DNA of 40,825 nucleotides, taken from positions 1-40,825 of the forward strand of contig DASTBV010000058.1 in NCBI GenBank assembly GCA_035711805.1. Reading direction: 5' to 3'. The position numbers were made by a program, and so were the translations under genes. Within the stretch, counting starts at the first letter, position 1, and each line of letters opens with the position of its first letter. Shown in pieces: positions 23,620-31,373 of this stretch. The notes beneath the pieces are model-generated. The model searched no databases. It had not been told where the DNA came from and saw only the letters and a program-made list of their open reading frames with translations. The stretch is from Gp6-AA40 sp035711805. GTDB lineage: Bacteria > Acidobacteriota > Vicinamibacteria > Vicinamibacterales > UBA2999.

Positions 23620-26087
23620 GGCTTTTGCTCCTGTTCCAGACGTGTACGCATCTGGAAGGGTGCGCTCTCGACGATCCCGCTAATTATCGACTGCAGCGCG
23701 TAATTCCGTTGCGCCGATTTTTTGACGATTCCGCGGATTACGGCCATATCCGACGGCTCCACGCCGCGGCCCAGCGCGTAGGTCATGATTCGCTCGGTCA
23801 GCGTCGTGGCAAACGCCTCGGGACGGCCCAGGATGACGTTCCGCAGCGCAACCGGCCCATCCACCGTCGAGCCGTCCGCCAGCACCCCCCGCGTGTCGAG
23901 CGGCGTGCCGTCCGCGTCGGCCGTGCGCCAGCGTCCGACGGGGTCGAAGTTCTCGAGCGCGAAGCCGACCGGGTCGATCACGCGGTGGCAGCCGGCGCAC
24001 GCCGGGCTGCCGCGGTGCACGTCGAGCTGCTCCCGCACCGTTTTGGGCTGCTTCGCCGCGCCCTTCGCGCTCTCCTCGAGCGATGGCACATTCGGGAGCG
24101 GCGGCGGTGGCGGCGTGTTGAGGAAGGTTGTCAGCACGAACTTGCCGCGGAAGACCGGCGAGGTTCTCGTCGCGACGGAGGTCATCGACAGGATGCTGCC
24201 GTGCCCGAGCAGGCCGCGGCGATTCGGATCCGTGACCGGCACCTTGCGGAAGCGCGTGCCGTAGACGCCGGCGATGCCGTAGTGCCGCGCCAGCCGCTCG
24301 TTGACGAACGTGTAGTCCGCGTTCAGCAGTTCGAGCGCGCTGCGGTTCTCGCGGACGATGTGCGAGAAGAGCAGTTCGGTTTCACGGCGGAATCCCTCGC
24401 GGATGTTGTCGTCGAAGTCTGGGAAGGCGAGGATGTCGGGGCGGACCTTCGCTTCCAGGTTGCGCAGCTGCAGCCACTGGCCGACGAAGTTGTTGACCAG
24501 CGCGTCGGCGCGCTTGTCGGCGATCATCCGCCGCACCTCGGCGGCGAGGACACCCGGCTCGCGCAGCCGGTTGGCGATCGCCAGGTCGAGCAGCCGCGCG
24601 TCGGGGATGCTGCTCCAGAGGAAGAACGACAACCGCGACGCGAGCTCGACGTCGCTGACCTTGTGCGCCCCGCCCGGTTTCACGCCCGGCGCGTCGCGCT
24701 CGATGCGGTAGGTGAAGTTGGGGCTGGCCAGAATACGCGCAACGCCCGCGCGGATGCCCGCGTCGAAGCTGCCGCCGGCCGCGCGGGTGTCGCGGTAGAA
24801 CGACAGTGGCGCCTCGAGATCGTCCGCGGTCACCGGGCGACGATAGGCGCGCTTCGCGAGGTTCGACAGGATTCGCTGGGCACATGTCGTCTCCGCCGCC
24901 GCTCCCGCGCCCACAGCAGGCCTGCACACCAGTATCCGGTCACGGCTTGGCGTCGCGCTGACGCCGGTCGCGTTATATGGTCCTTCGACGCCGACGGTCT
25001 TCAGCTTCGGCAGGCCGCCGATGAAATGAATCTCCTGGCTGTCGCGCTGTCCCGGCTGCCACACGTCCTGCGGCTGACCCGGCCGCTCCTTGAACGTGAA
25101 GCCGATGTCGTGCGGCCCGGCGGTCAGCGTGACGCGCGCGGTCATGCGCGCGTCGAGAATCGAGCGCGCCTCGTTCATGTCCTTCGCCTGGACCTTGTGA
25201 TCCTCGTGGCCGCCGATCTCGACGGCGTGTACCTCGGCGCCGTCCACGGTGATCACGAATGTATGCGGCAGGTCATTGCTCTCGACGCCGGCGTAGCCCT
25301 CCTCGATGCCGCGCACCAGCCGGCCGAACAACTTGTATTCGCCGTCGGCGGGGAAGACGTGGCGCACCAGGCGGCCGCCGCGCGTGCCGAGCGGAAGGCC
25401 GTCGATGTGCGCGTTCTGGCTGAAGTCGCGGTTGATCGAGTACTCCGTCGTGCCCGTCGGTGCCTTCGCGTCGCCAACGGCCAGCGTGCTGATCCGCTGC
25501 GCCGCCGTCAGGTAGCCGTCGAGCAGGAGCGGGGACGTCCGCAGCGCCGCGGCGATGTTGTCGAAGCCGAAGTCGCCGCCGTCGTTCGGCAGCAGCGACG
25601 ACACGTCCACGTCGAGCGCCAGCAGATCGCGGATCGCGTTGCGGTATTCGGCGCGATTCAGCCGGTGCACCACGTAGCGGCCGGGCGTGTTGCGCGCCGC
25701 CCAGGCGCGATCCAGCGAGCCGGAGAGCCACGTCGTAAAGGCGACGTATTCGGCCTCGGGCGGGTGCGGCAATCCCTGTGGCGGCATCGCGCGCGCGCCC
25801 AGCTTGCGGAGCACGCGCTCCCACGTCGCAGCGTGCGGCAGCAGGTTGTCGAGGCTTGCCGTTTCCAGATTCAACGGATCGTTCGGCGGCTGCGGGCTGC
25901 GCGTGTTGTGGCAGCCGACGCAGTTCTTATCGAGCCAGGCGCGGTGGACTTTCGAAGGAGACGAGGAGGAAGGAGGTAAGGAGGAAGGAGACGACGCACG
26001 AGGCGCCGATGCCGGCGCCGTCGACTGGGCGAGCATCGCCGCCCCGGCAATCCATGCCAGGGCCGCTGCCATCAGCACCTTCTTCAC
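23616..26087 (-). CDS. DUF1587/1592/1588/1585 cytochrome-type protein
   Basis: An 823-residue exported protein. The start is GTG in a GTGA overlap with the ankyrin stop, and the signal peptide is about residues 1-21. A long Ser/Pro linker (30-46) leads to a haem c motif CVGCH (56-60). DUF1587 follows (VVHRLNRAEYRNAIRDLLAL), then a carbohydrate-binding-like beta domain (250-360), DUF1595/DUF1592 (AKRAYRRPVTADDLEAPLSF and onward), DUF1588 (RRGLLGHGSILSMTSVATRT) with a second haem motif CAGCH (697-701), and C-terminal DUF1585 (TLTERIMTYALGRGVEPSDM). The linker is encoded by a GGAGGAAGGAGG-type tandem purine repeat. The family's biochemical role is unknown, but two CxxCH sites imply electron transfer. 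The frame is open another 485 codons upstream, across the ankyrin gene, and that part is a shadow. Confidence 0.92.
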   Translation of the reverse strand: MKKVLMAAALAWIAGAAMLAQSTAPASAPRASSPSSLPPSSSSPSKVHRAWLDKNCVGCHNTRSPQPPNDPLNLETASLDNLLPHAATWERVLRKLGARAMPPQGLPHPPEAEYVAFTTWLSGSLDRAWAARNTPGRYVVHRLNRAEYRNAIRDLLALDVDVSSLLPNDGGDFGFDNIAAALRTSPLLLDGYLTAAQRISTLAVGDAKAPTGTTEYSINRDFSQNAHIDGLPLGTRGGRLVRHVFPADGEYKLFGRLVRGIEEGYAGVESNDLPHTFVITVDGAEVHAVEIGGHEDHKVQAKDMNEARSILDARMTARVTLTAGPHDIGFTFKERPGQPQDVWQPGQRDSQEIHFIGGLPKLKTVGVEGPYNATGVSATPSRDRILVCRPAVGAGAAAETTCAQRILSNLAKRAYRRPVTADDLEAPLSFYRDTRAAGGSFDAGIRAGVARILASPNFTYRIERDAPGVKPGGAHKVSDVELASRLSFFLWSSIPDARLLDLAIANRLREPGVLAAEVRRMIADKRADALVNNFVGQWLQLRNLEAKVRPDILAFPDFDDNIREGFRRETELLFSHIVRENRSALELLNADYTFVNERLARHYGIAGVYGTRFRKVPVTDPNRRGLLGHGSILSMTSVATRTSPVFRGKFVLTTFLNTPPPPPLPNVPSLEESAKGAAKQPKTVREQLDVHRGSPACAGCHRVIDPVGFALENFDPVGRWRTADADGTPLDTRGVLADGSTVDGPVALRNVILGRPEAFATTLTERIMTYALGRGVEPSDMAVIRGIVKKSAQRNYALQSIISGIVESAPFQMRTRLEQEQKP
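25955..25996. repeat. Purine tandem repeat inside DUF1592 gene
   Basis: GGAGGAAGGAGG-type units repeat over about 40 bp (plus strand) and encode the Ser/Pro linker before the haem motif. A complementary pyrimidine stretch lies about 100 bp away in the 3' end of the ankyrin gene (CCTTCTTTTCCTCTGCC, from 26098), so a weak hairpin is possible. Confidence 0.4.
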
Positions 26088-27730
26088 TTCGCGCCGTCCT
26101 TCTTTTCCTCTGCCTTCTTCTCGTCGGCGACCGGAGGCGGCACGGGCGTCGGATCGTTCGGGCCGAGCTTCATCAGCTCGCGCACAGCGGCGATCACTTC
26201 CTCGCGCGTGTTGCGCTTCGGCCGGTAGGCGCGCGAGTCGGTGTTGTTGCCGGGCGGCGGCGGAGGCTCGGGCTTTTCCGCCAGCTGCAGCGGCGTCAGG
26301 TTGTCCTTGTTCACGGCGTCGAGCTTTGCGCCTGCGCCAACCAGTTCGCGGATGATCGGCACCTGTCGCGCGGTGACCGCCTGATGCAGCGGCGTCGATC
26401 CGTCCGGTGCCTTGACGTTGGGATTGGCGCCGGCGGCGAGCAGCACCTTGATCGCGTCGACCGGCTCGCGGTTCGACGCTTCGCGGAATGGCGGCGGACC
26501 GAGCCGCTCGAATCCGGGTCCGGCGGCAAACGCCGCGCCGCGGCCTCCGTTGATCGACGCGAGGACCGGCGTGCGTCCGACGTTCGCATTGCCACGGCCG
26601 CCGCCGCCGTCCTCGTCGTTGCCCGGTTTCTTGACCGGTTTGGGGCTCCACTCGACGTCGGCGCCGTGCTTGATCATCAGCTTCAGCGCTTCGACGTCCG
26701 CGGCGACCGCGGCGCGGTAGAACGGCGAGGCATTGATCTCCTCGCCGCAGCACAGCGTGGACGAGTGCAGCTGGCCGGTAAACGCCTTGTTCGGATCGGC
26801 ACCCTTCTCGAGCAGCCTCGCGATCAGGTCGAGCGCCGTCATTTTGTTCGGATGGTCGGCTCGCAGCCGCGACCCGTCGCGCGCCCGCATGTCGGTGGTC
26901 GCGTCGTGCATGTCGACGGCGAAGTAGAGCGATCCGTCGTTGGCATTCGCTCCGAGATCGACCAGCGTGCCCGCGAGGTCGAGCCGGTCGTTGACGATGG
27001 CGATGATGAGCGCCGTGGCGCCGTCGCCGTTGGTGAGGTTGAGATCCGCCCCGCCGGCAGCGAGTGCGCGTGCGACGGCTTCGTGGCCGTTGCGCACGGC
27101 GTACATCAGCGCCGTGAAACCGCCCGTGGGATGGTCGGCGTGTTTCCGCTGATCGAGCGTGGTGATGCGCGTCTTGCGGTTCGCGTCGGCCTTCGCGTCG
27201 AGCAGTGCCTTGACGACGGCGGCGTGGCCTTCGGCGGAGGCCCACATCAACGGCGTTTCCTGCTGGTAGGTGGTCGCGTTGACGTCGCTCGCGGCCTCGA
27301 TGAGCAGACGCACGGCGTCGATGCGGCCGGTGCGCGCCGCAGCCATCAGCGCGGTCTCGCCATCCGGGTGCGCGAGCGTGGCTTTCGCCCCCGCCTTCAG
27401 CAGGGAATCGATGAGCGGCGTGTCGCCGGTGCGCGCGGCCTGGATCAGCGGCGTGACACCGTACTTGTTCGCCGTGTCTGCCTTGGCGCCGGCAGCCAGA
27501 AGCGCCTTGGTCATCTCGACGTCGGAGTGGTAGACGGCCCACAGCAGCGCCGTCGAGCCGTCGCGCGCCGTCTCGTTGACGTTGACGCGCTTCGCCAGCA
27601 GCGCACGCACGGCGCGCAGGTCGCCGTCTTTCGCAGCGGAGACGAGGGCGCTGTCCGTGGCCGCGTGCAGCGCGGGCAGAAGAGCAACGAGTAGTAGCGC
27701 GACCCCGGCGAGGGAGTGACGATTAGACAT
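26084..27730 (-). CDS. Exported ankyrin-repeat protein
   Basis: A 548-residue protein with a signal peptide (about 1-24, ending ALHAA) and then roughly nine ankyrin repeats. Clear examples are DGSTALLWAVYHSDVEMTKA, GVTPLIQAARTGDTPLI, DGETALMAAARTGRIDA and, after an insert, DGSTPLHQAVTARQVPII. Between repeats 6 and 8 is a non-repeat insert with the odd run STLCCGEEINASPFYR. The C-terminus is charged (EKKAEEKKDGAK). Ankyrin stacks bind proteins, and the partner here is presumably the DUF1592 or DUF1552 product of the same operon (inference). Its stop overlaps the GTG of the DUF1592 gene. A TAATAT -10-like box lies 27 bp upstream (27762-27757), without a good -35. Confidence 0.9.
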   Translation of the reverse strand: MSNRHSLAGVALLLVALLPALHAATDSALVSAAKDGDLRAVRALLAKRVNVNETARDGSTALLWAVYHSDVEMTKALLAAGAKADTANKYGVTPLIQAARTGDTPLIDSLLKAGAKATLAHPDGETALMAAARTGRIDAVRLLIEAASDVNATTYQQETPLMWASAEGHAAVVKALLDAKADANRKTRITTLDQRKHADHPTGGFTALMYAVRNGHEAVARALAAGGADLNLTNGDGATALIIAIVNDRLDLAGTLVDLGANANDGSLYFAVDMHDATTDMRARDGSRLRADHPNKMTALDLIARLLEKGADPNKAFTGQLHSSTLCCGEEINASPFYRAAVAADVEALKLMIKHGADVEWSPKPVKKPGNDEDGGGGRGNANVGRTPVLASINGGRGAAFAAGPGFERLGPPPFREASNREPVDAIKVLLAAGANPNVKAPDGSTPLHQAVTARQVPIIRELVGAGAKLDAVNKDNLTPLQLAEKPEPPPPPGNNTDSRAYRPKRNTREEVIAAVRELMKLGPNDPTPVPPPVADEKKAEEKKDGAK

Positions 27731-27814
27731 AGTTATCCCCGCGAAATTCTGCCGCGATATTACCCCGCAAACCGGGTCAGGAGGGGAGCAAAAAACCGGC
27801 TAAAGTGGGGCATT

Positions 27815-27881
27815 TGTTGGTGGTTAGTGGTTGGTGGTTAGTGGTTGCGACTACCAACCACCAACTACGAACCACCAACCA
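27815..27881. repeat. TTGGTGGTTAG tandem-repeat hairpin
   Basis: Left arm 27815-27848 is about three TTGGTGGTTAGTGG units. Right arm 27852-27881 is their complement (CCAACCACCAACTA and so on), with a loop of only a few bases. It begins right after the stop of the 27884 cytochrome gene on the minus strand. Confidence 0.8.
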
Positions 27882-27883
27882 GC

Positions 27884-28603
27884 TCAGGGGCACGTCTCCG
27901 CCACCCGGTTCACCACTGCCACGTTGAGCCCGCCGCTACCACCGGCACCGATGAGCATGCCGGCGACAGACATCCGCTGGCCGACGAAGGCGTCGAGCTT
28001 CGTCAGCACGAACTTCAGCGGCATCGTCCCCGACCCGAGCGCCACGCTGGCGTCCGCGGGATCCGACTGCGTCTTGTCCGTTCTCACCGGCTTGGTGGCG
28101 TTGGTCAGCGTCCACTCGCTGCCGCTTTTGGTCAGACATCCGACGACGCGAACGAGGGTATTCGCCGGAAGTTCGCCCGGCCCGTCCTTCGGGATGATCT
28201 GGACGCCGGCAATCGTCTGCGGCGAGAGCTCCGTCGCGCCGGCGGGCAGCCCGTTCGATCGCAGAATCAACGCGGTGAGGTCGTTATAGCTTTCCTGCGA
28301 GAGCGAGCCGCCGTTGCCGTTCGGCATGTTCTTGCTGATGTAGTTCAGCAGATCGGCAACCGACTTCTGCGTGTGGTTCTGCCAGAACCGATCCCCGCTG
28401 AGCGGACGGTTTCCGTCGGACGTCAGCGTGTGGCAGCCGGCGCAGCTGGCGCCGAAGACGCCGGTGGCGCGTGTGGCCTGGGCGTCGGTATAAACACCAT
28501 CCCAGACCGTGCGTCCCATCGGCGGCGTCTGCGAGAACACGACCACGCTGCCCGCGAGCAGCAGAACAGGCACAGTGATCCCCAGGCGGTTGCTATCTGC
28601 CAT
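27884..28603 (-). CDS. Exported cytochrome c with C-terminal beta domain
   Basis: A 239-residue protein. A hydrophobic N-terminus (residues 9-25, VPVLLLAGSVVVFSQ) serves as signal or anchor. A mono-haem cytochrome c domain follows with C54-A-G-C57-H58 and a Met ligand candidate in YISKNMPNGNGG, so it is a class I-like domain of about 100 residues. The last 110 residues (LVRVVGCLTKSGSEWTLTNA to the end) resemble a small OB/beta-barrel domain and finish with a Cys (VAETCP). The ATG at 28603 is chosen for the hydrophobic start; longer frames only read through the divergent SDR gene. Redox partner unknown. It shares a 39-bp divergent region with that SDR gene. Confidence 0.85.
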   Translation of the reverse strand: MADSNRLGITVPVLLLAGSVVVFSQTPPMGRTVWDGVYTDAQATRATGVFGASCAGCHTLTSDGNRPLSGDRFWQNHTQKSVADLLNYISKNMPNGNGGSLSQESYNDLTALILRSNGLPAGATELSPQTIAGVQIIPKDGPGELPANTLVRVVGCLTKSGSEWTLTNATKPVRTDKTQSDPADASVALGSGTMPLKFVLTKLDAFVGQRMSVAGMLIGAGGSGGLNVAVVNRVAETCP

Positions 28604-28642
28604 GGTGCGAACTATAACCCCGTGCGGCCCCTGGAGGATCTC

Positions 28643-29443
28643 TTGAACCATCGACAACTCCGTCTTGTCGCCGCTTTCGCGGCGTGTCTCGCCGGTGCCA
28701 CGGTCATCGCGCAGCAGCCTGCGGCGGGCACCGTGCTGGTCACCGGATCGAACCGCGGTCTCGGGCTTGAATTCGTCCGGCAGTATGCCGCGCGCGGGTG
28801 GAGGGTCATCGCCACGGCGCGCAATCCCAAGGCCGCGCCGGAGCTGAACGTGATCGCGGCGAAAAACCGGAACGTCACCGTCGACAGGTTGGACGTCGAG
28901 GACGTCGCAGCAATCAAGGCGCTGGCCGGCAAGTACAAGGGCACGGCGATCGACGTGTTGATCAACAACGCGGGTGTGCTCGGCGACATGAAGGCGCAGT
29001 CGTCCGGCGCGCTGGATTACGCAGAGTTCGAGGAAGTGATGGCGGTGAACGTCTTTGGCGCGCTGGCGATGGCCGACGCGTTTCGCGACCACGTGGCTGC
29101 CAGCTCGCAGAAGAAGATCGTCTCGATCACCAGCCGCTCGGGAATCATCTCGCAGCCGGGATACCGCGGGCCGTCGTTCTACCGCGCGAGCAAGGTCGCG
29201 CTCAACATGGTGATGCGCGTCTTTGCCGACGAAGTCCGTGACCGCAACATCATCGTCGCCCTCGTATCGCCGCCGCCGACGGAAACGGACATGCTGCGGC
29301 AGCTGATCGGCGCGGAGAACGCAGCACGCCAGGGGAAGCCACCGGATGTGATCGGCGGGCTCATCAAGGTGATCGACGGTTTGACGATGGCGAACAGCGG
29401 CGGGCCGCCGGTGTTCTTCGACGGAACTTTACTGTCGTGGTAG
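28643..29443 (+). CDS. SDR-family oxidoreductase with apparent signal peptide
   Basis: A 266-residue short-chain dehydrogenase/reductase. The TTG at 28643 is favoured by GGAGGA four bases before it. The frame is open upstream but lies over the divergent cytochrome gene. The nucleotide-binding motif TGSNRGLGLEFV, the NNAG motif (LINNAGVLGD), the catalytic Ser in SITSRSGI and YxxxK (FYRASKVALN) are all intact. Before the Rossmann fold stands a 24-residue hydrophobic leader (LRLVAAFAACLAGATVIAQ) ending in a plausible cleavage site, which is unusual because NAD(P)H is cytoplasmic. The alternative is a membrane-anchored enzyme facing inward. Divergent from a cytochrome c gene. Substrate unknown. 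Confidence 0.85.
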   Translation: MNHRQLRLVAAFAACLAGATVIAQQPAAGTVLVTGSNRGLGLEFVRQYAARGWRVIATARNPKAAPELNVIAAKNRNVTVDRLDVEDVAAIKALAGKYKGTAIDVLINNAGVLGDMKAQSSGALDYAEFEEVMAVNVFGALAMADAFRDHVAASSQKKIVSITSRSGIISQPGYRGPSFYRASKVALNMVMRVFADEVRDRNIIVALVSPPPTETDMLRQLIGAENAARQGKPPDVIGGLIKVIDGLTMANSGGPPVFFDGTLLSW

Positions 29444-29486
29444 CGACGCCGGGTGGGGCAAGCCGTTTGCTATTTAATCCGGAGGT

Positions 29487-29684
29487 ATGGCGAAACGGGA
29501 ACCGACGTGGTCTGAACGGATTCGCGACCTGATCGAGGAGGTCGACCGGGTTCGCAACGAAAGCGAACGCACGCGGGGCCATGCCGAACGCGCGATGAAA
29601 GAGCCATTCTGGCCCGAGCGGCGGCGCGAGCCGCGGTTCCCATCGAGCGACAAGACACCTCCGGATCATCACCACCGTCCCTGA
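29487..29684 (+). CDS. Small charged protein of unknown function
   Basis: A 65-residue frame, GGAGG just before the ATG but with almost no spacing. The middle (RIRDLIEEVDRVRNESERTR) reads as a charged amphipathic helix and the end is Pro/His-rich (PDHHHRP). No family recognised. It could be a real small protein or chance; no neighbour supports a role. Confidence 0.4.
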   Translation: MAKREPTWSERIRDLIEEVDRVRNESERTRGHAERAMKEPFWPERRREPRFPSSDKTPPDHHHRP

Positions 29685-29832
29685 ATCAGGTCCGGGAGCA
29701 CGGCAGTTCCGCTGCTCTCCCGATCCCTCCCGCTACGTACTCTCGAACCCGCGCCGCCCTACGCCAATATGTGCAACTACCCGAGGCTGAGCTTTACGGC
29801 CTGTACCCAGTCCGGTTATCGTTGCCGGCCGG

Positions 29833-30012
29833 ATGGCCGACAATGCGCCTCTAACACCCGAACGGTTATCCGAACTCCTAGCCCGCCTCGATGAAGTGAT
29901 GACTGACGCGGCGCGCCTGCGCCGGCAGATTACCCGGCAGCTCAGCGACCAGCGGCGCGACGACCAGCAAAAGGTGACCGTCACGCGCAAGCGCCGCTCG
30001 AAGCAGCGCTGA
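29833..30012 (+). CDS. Small basic coiled-coil-like protein
   Basis: A 59-residue frame that is easily missed because of its size. It opens MADNAPLTPERLSELLARLD, runs as one amphipathic helix (EVMTDAARLRRQITRQLSDQ) and ends in a basic tail (TVTRKRRSKQR). Helical, acidic-then-basic design could suit nucleic-acid or membrane binding (inference). Upstream GGCCGG is only a weak ribosome binding site. It is followed directly by a tandem-repeat hairpin, as are several real genes here. Function unknown. Confidence 0.45.
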   Translation: MADNAPLTPERLSELLARLDEVMTDAARLRRQITRQLSDQRRDDQQKVTVTRKRRSKQR

Positions 30013-30013
30013 A

Positions 30014-30093
30014 ACACGAAGGGCTCGAAGAGATCGAAGATCACGAAGAAAAAACTGGAATTTCGTGTCCTTCGATTCCTTCGTGCCTTCGTC
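30014..30093. repeat. CACGAAGG tandem-repeat hairpin
   Basis: The left arm (30014-30050) carries degenerate CACGAAGGGCTCGAAG units. The right arm (30062-30093) carries CGTGTCCTTCGATTCCTTCG and similar complementary units. It starts two bases after the stop of the 59-residue ORF and lies just before asd. Confidence 0.75.
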
Positions 30094-30123
30094 GTTTATG
30101 TCTGGCTCAGCTAAACTTATGAG

Positions 30124-31272
30124 ATGAACGTCGGGATCATCGGGTGGCGCGGGATGGTGGGGTCGGTCCTCGTGCAGCGGATGCGCGAGGAGCGTGATTT
30201 CGAGCAGATCGACCCTGTGTTCTTCTCGACCTCTCAGGCCGGAGCAGCCGCGCCTGAGATTGGTAAGCGTGTCCCCGCCGTCAAGGATGCCAAGGACCTC
30301 GCGGCGCTGGCCGCCAACGACGTTCTGATCTCCTGCCAGGGAGGCGACTACACCTCCGAGATCTATCCGCGTCTGCGCCAGTCCGGGTGGGACGGCTACT
30401 GGATCGACGCCGCCTCCACGCTGCGCATGGCTCCTGACGCCACGTTGATTCTCGATCCGGTGAACGCCGATGTGATCGATCGCGCTGTGGCGAGCGGGGT
30501 CAAGAACTTCGTCGGTCCCAATTGCACTGTGAGCCTGATGCTCATGGCAACGGTGGGACTGTTCCGTGCGGGTCTCGTCGAGTGGATCACGGCGATGACC
30601 TACCAGGCCGCGTCCGGCGCCGGCGCTCCGCAGATGCGCGAGCTCATCGCGCAGATGGGATATCTGAACCGGGAGGTTGCCGGTTTGCTGGCGGACCCGG
30701 GCTCCGCGATTCTGGAGATCGACAGGCGCGTGGCGGCCGGCATGCGCTCGCCGGAGCTGCCGACGAAACAGACGTTCGGGGTTTCGCTCGCCGGCAGCCT
30801 GTTGCCGTGGATCGCCGACGATCTCGGCACCGGACAGAGCAAAGAGGAATGGAAGGCCACGGCGGAAGCGAACAAGATTCTCGGCCTGGCGCCCGGGGCC
30901 GTGCCGGTTGAAGGCCTCTGCATCCGCATCGGCGCAATGCGGTGTCACAGCCAGGCGCTCACGATCAAGCTGCGGCGCGACGTGCCGCTCGACGAGGTCG
31001 GGTCGTTGATCCGGTCGGCGCACGAATGGGTGCGGGTGGTGCCGAACACGAAAGAAGCCAGCCTCGCGCAACTGACGCCGGCGGCGGTGACCGGGACGCT
31101 GGAGGTCCCGATCGGGCGGCTGCGGAAGCTGGCGATGGGCGGCGAGTATCTGACGGCGTTTACCGTCGGTGATCAGCTCCTCTGGGGAGCGGCGGAGCCG
31201 CTGCGGCGCATGCTGCGGATTCTCCTGAAAACGCCGGCTGCGGTGCGTTCCGCGCAGGCCGTCGGACACTGA
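30124..31272 (+). CDS. asd: Aspartate-semialdehyde dehydrogenase
   Basis: A 382-residue enzyme that reduces aspartyl phosphate to aspartate semialdehyde, the second step to lysine, threonine and methionine. NADP-binding GIIGWRGMVGSVL opens the protein. The catalytic Cys is C134 in VGPNCTVSLML, and the catalytic-His block RIGAMRCHSQALTIKL matches the proteobacterial-type Asd exactly. Length is normal (about 370). The run WIDAASTLRMAPDATLILDP is likewise typical. It is followed 101 bp later by lysC, with a repeat hairpin between, so asd and lysC may be one transcript attenuated in the gap (inference). No riboswitch-like leader seen upstream. Confidence 0.97.
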   Translation: MNVGIIGWRGMVGSVLVQRMREERDFEQIDPVFFSTSQAGAAAPEIGKRVPAVKDAKDLAALAANDVLISCQGGDYTSEIYPRLRQSGWDGYWIDAASTLRMAPDATLILDPVNADVIDRAVASGVKNFVGPNCTVSLMLMATVGLFRAGLVEWITAMTYQAASGAGAPQMRELIAQMGYLNREVAGLLADPGSAILEIDRRVAAGMRSPELPTKQTFGVSLAGSLLPWIADDLGTGQSKEEWKATAEANKILGLAPGAVPVEGLCIRIGAMRCHSQALTIKLRRDVPLDEVGSLIRSAHEWVRVVPNTKEASLAQLTPAAVTGTLEVPIGRLRKLAMGGEYLTAFTVGDQLLWGAAEPLRRMLRILLKTPAAVRSAQAVGH

Positions 31273-31357
31273 AAGTCAAAAGTCAAAAGTGAAAAGTCAA
31301 AGGTCAAAAGTGAGGCAAAAAGGCTTTCTTTTGACCTTTGCCTTTTGACCTTTGCCC
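31271..31357. repeat. AAAGTCAA tandem-repeat hairpin between asd and lysC
   Basis: The left arm (31272-31316) contains about five AAAGTCAA-like units. The right arm (31324-31357) contains TTTTGACCTTTGCC twice, the complement. It begins at the asd stop and ends just before the lysC ribosome binding site. Confidence 0.8.
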
Positions 31358-31373
31358 TGTAGAACCTTCTCAC

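Noticed and set aside
26088..27542. 485-codon N-terminal extension of the DUF1592 protein
   Set aside because: It is read in another frame of the ankyrin gene; composition is Arg-rich noise and the GTGA overlap at 26087 gives a proper signal peptide.
27845..28642. Upstream extension of the SDR frame
   Set aside because: It is antisense to the cytochrome gene with its CxxCH motif; the TTG at 28643 has a proper ribosome binding site.
30013..31373. Lysine riboswitch ahead of asd or lysC
   Set aside because: Both leaders are occupied by tandem-repeat hairpins. None of the conserved lysine-riboswitch core sequences is visible.
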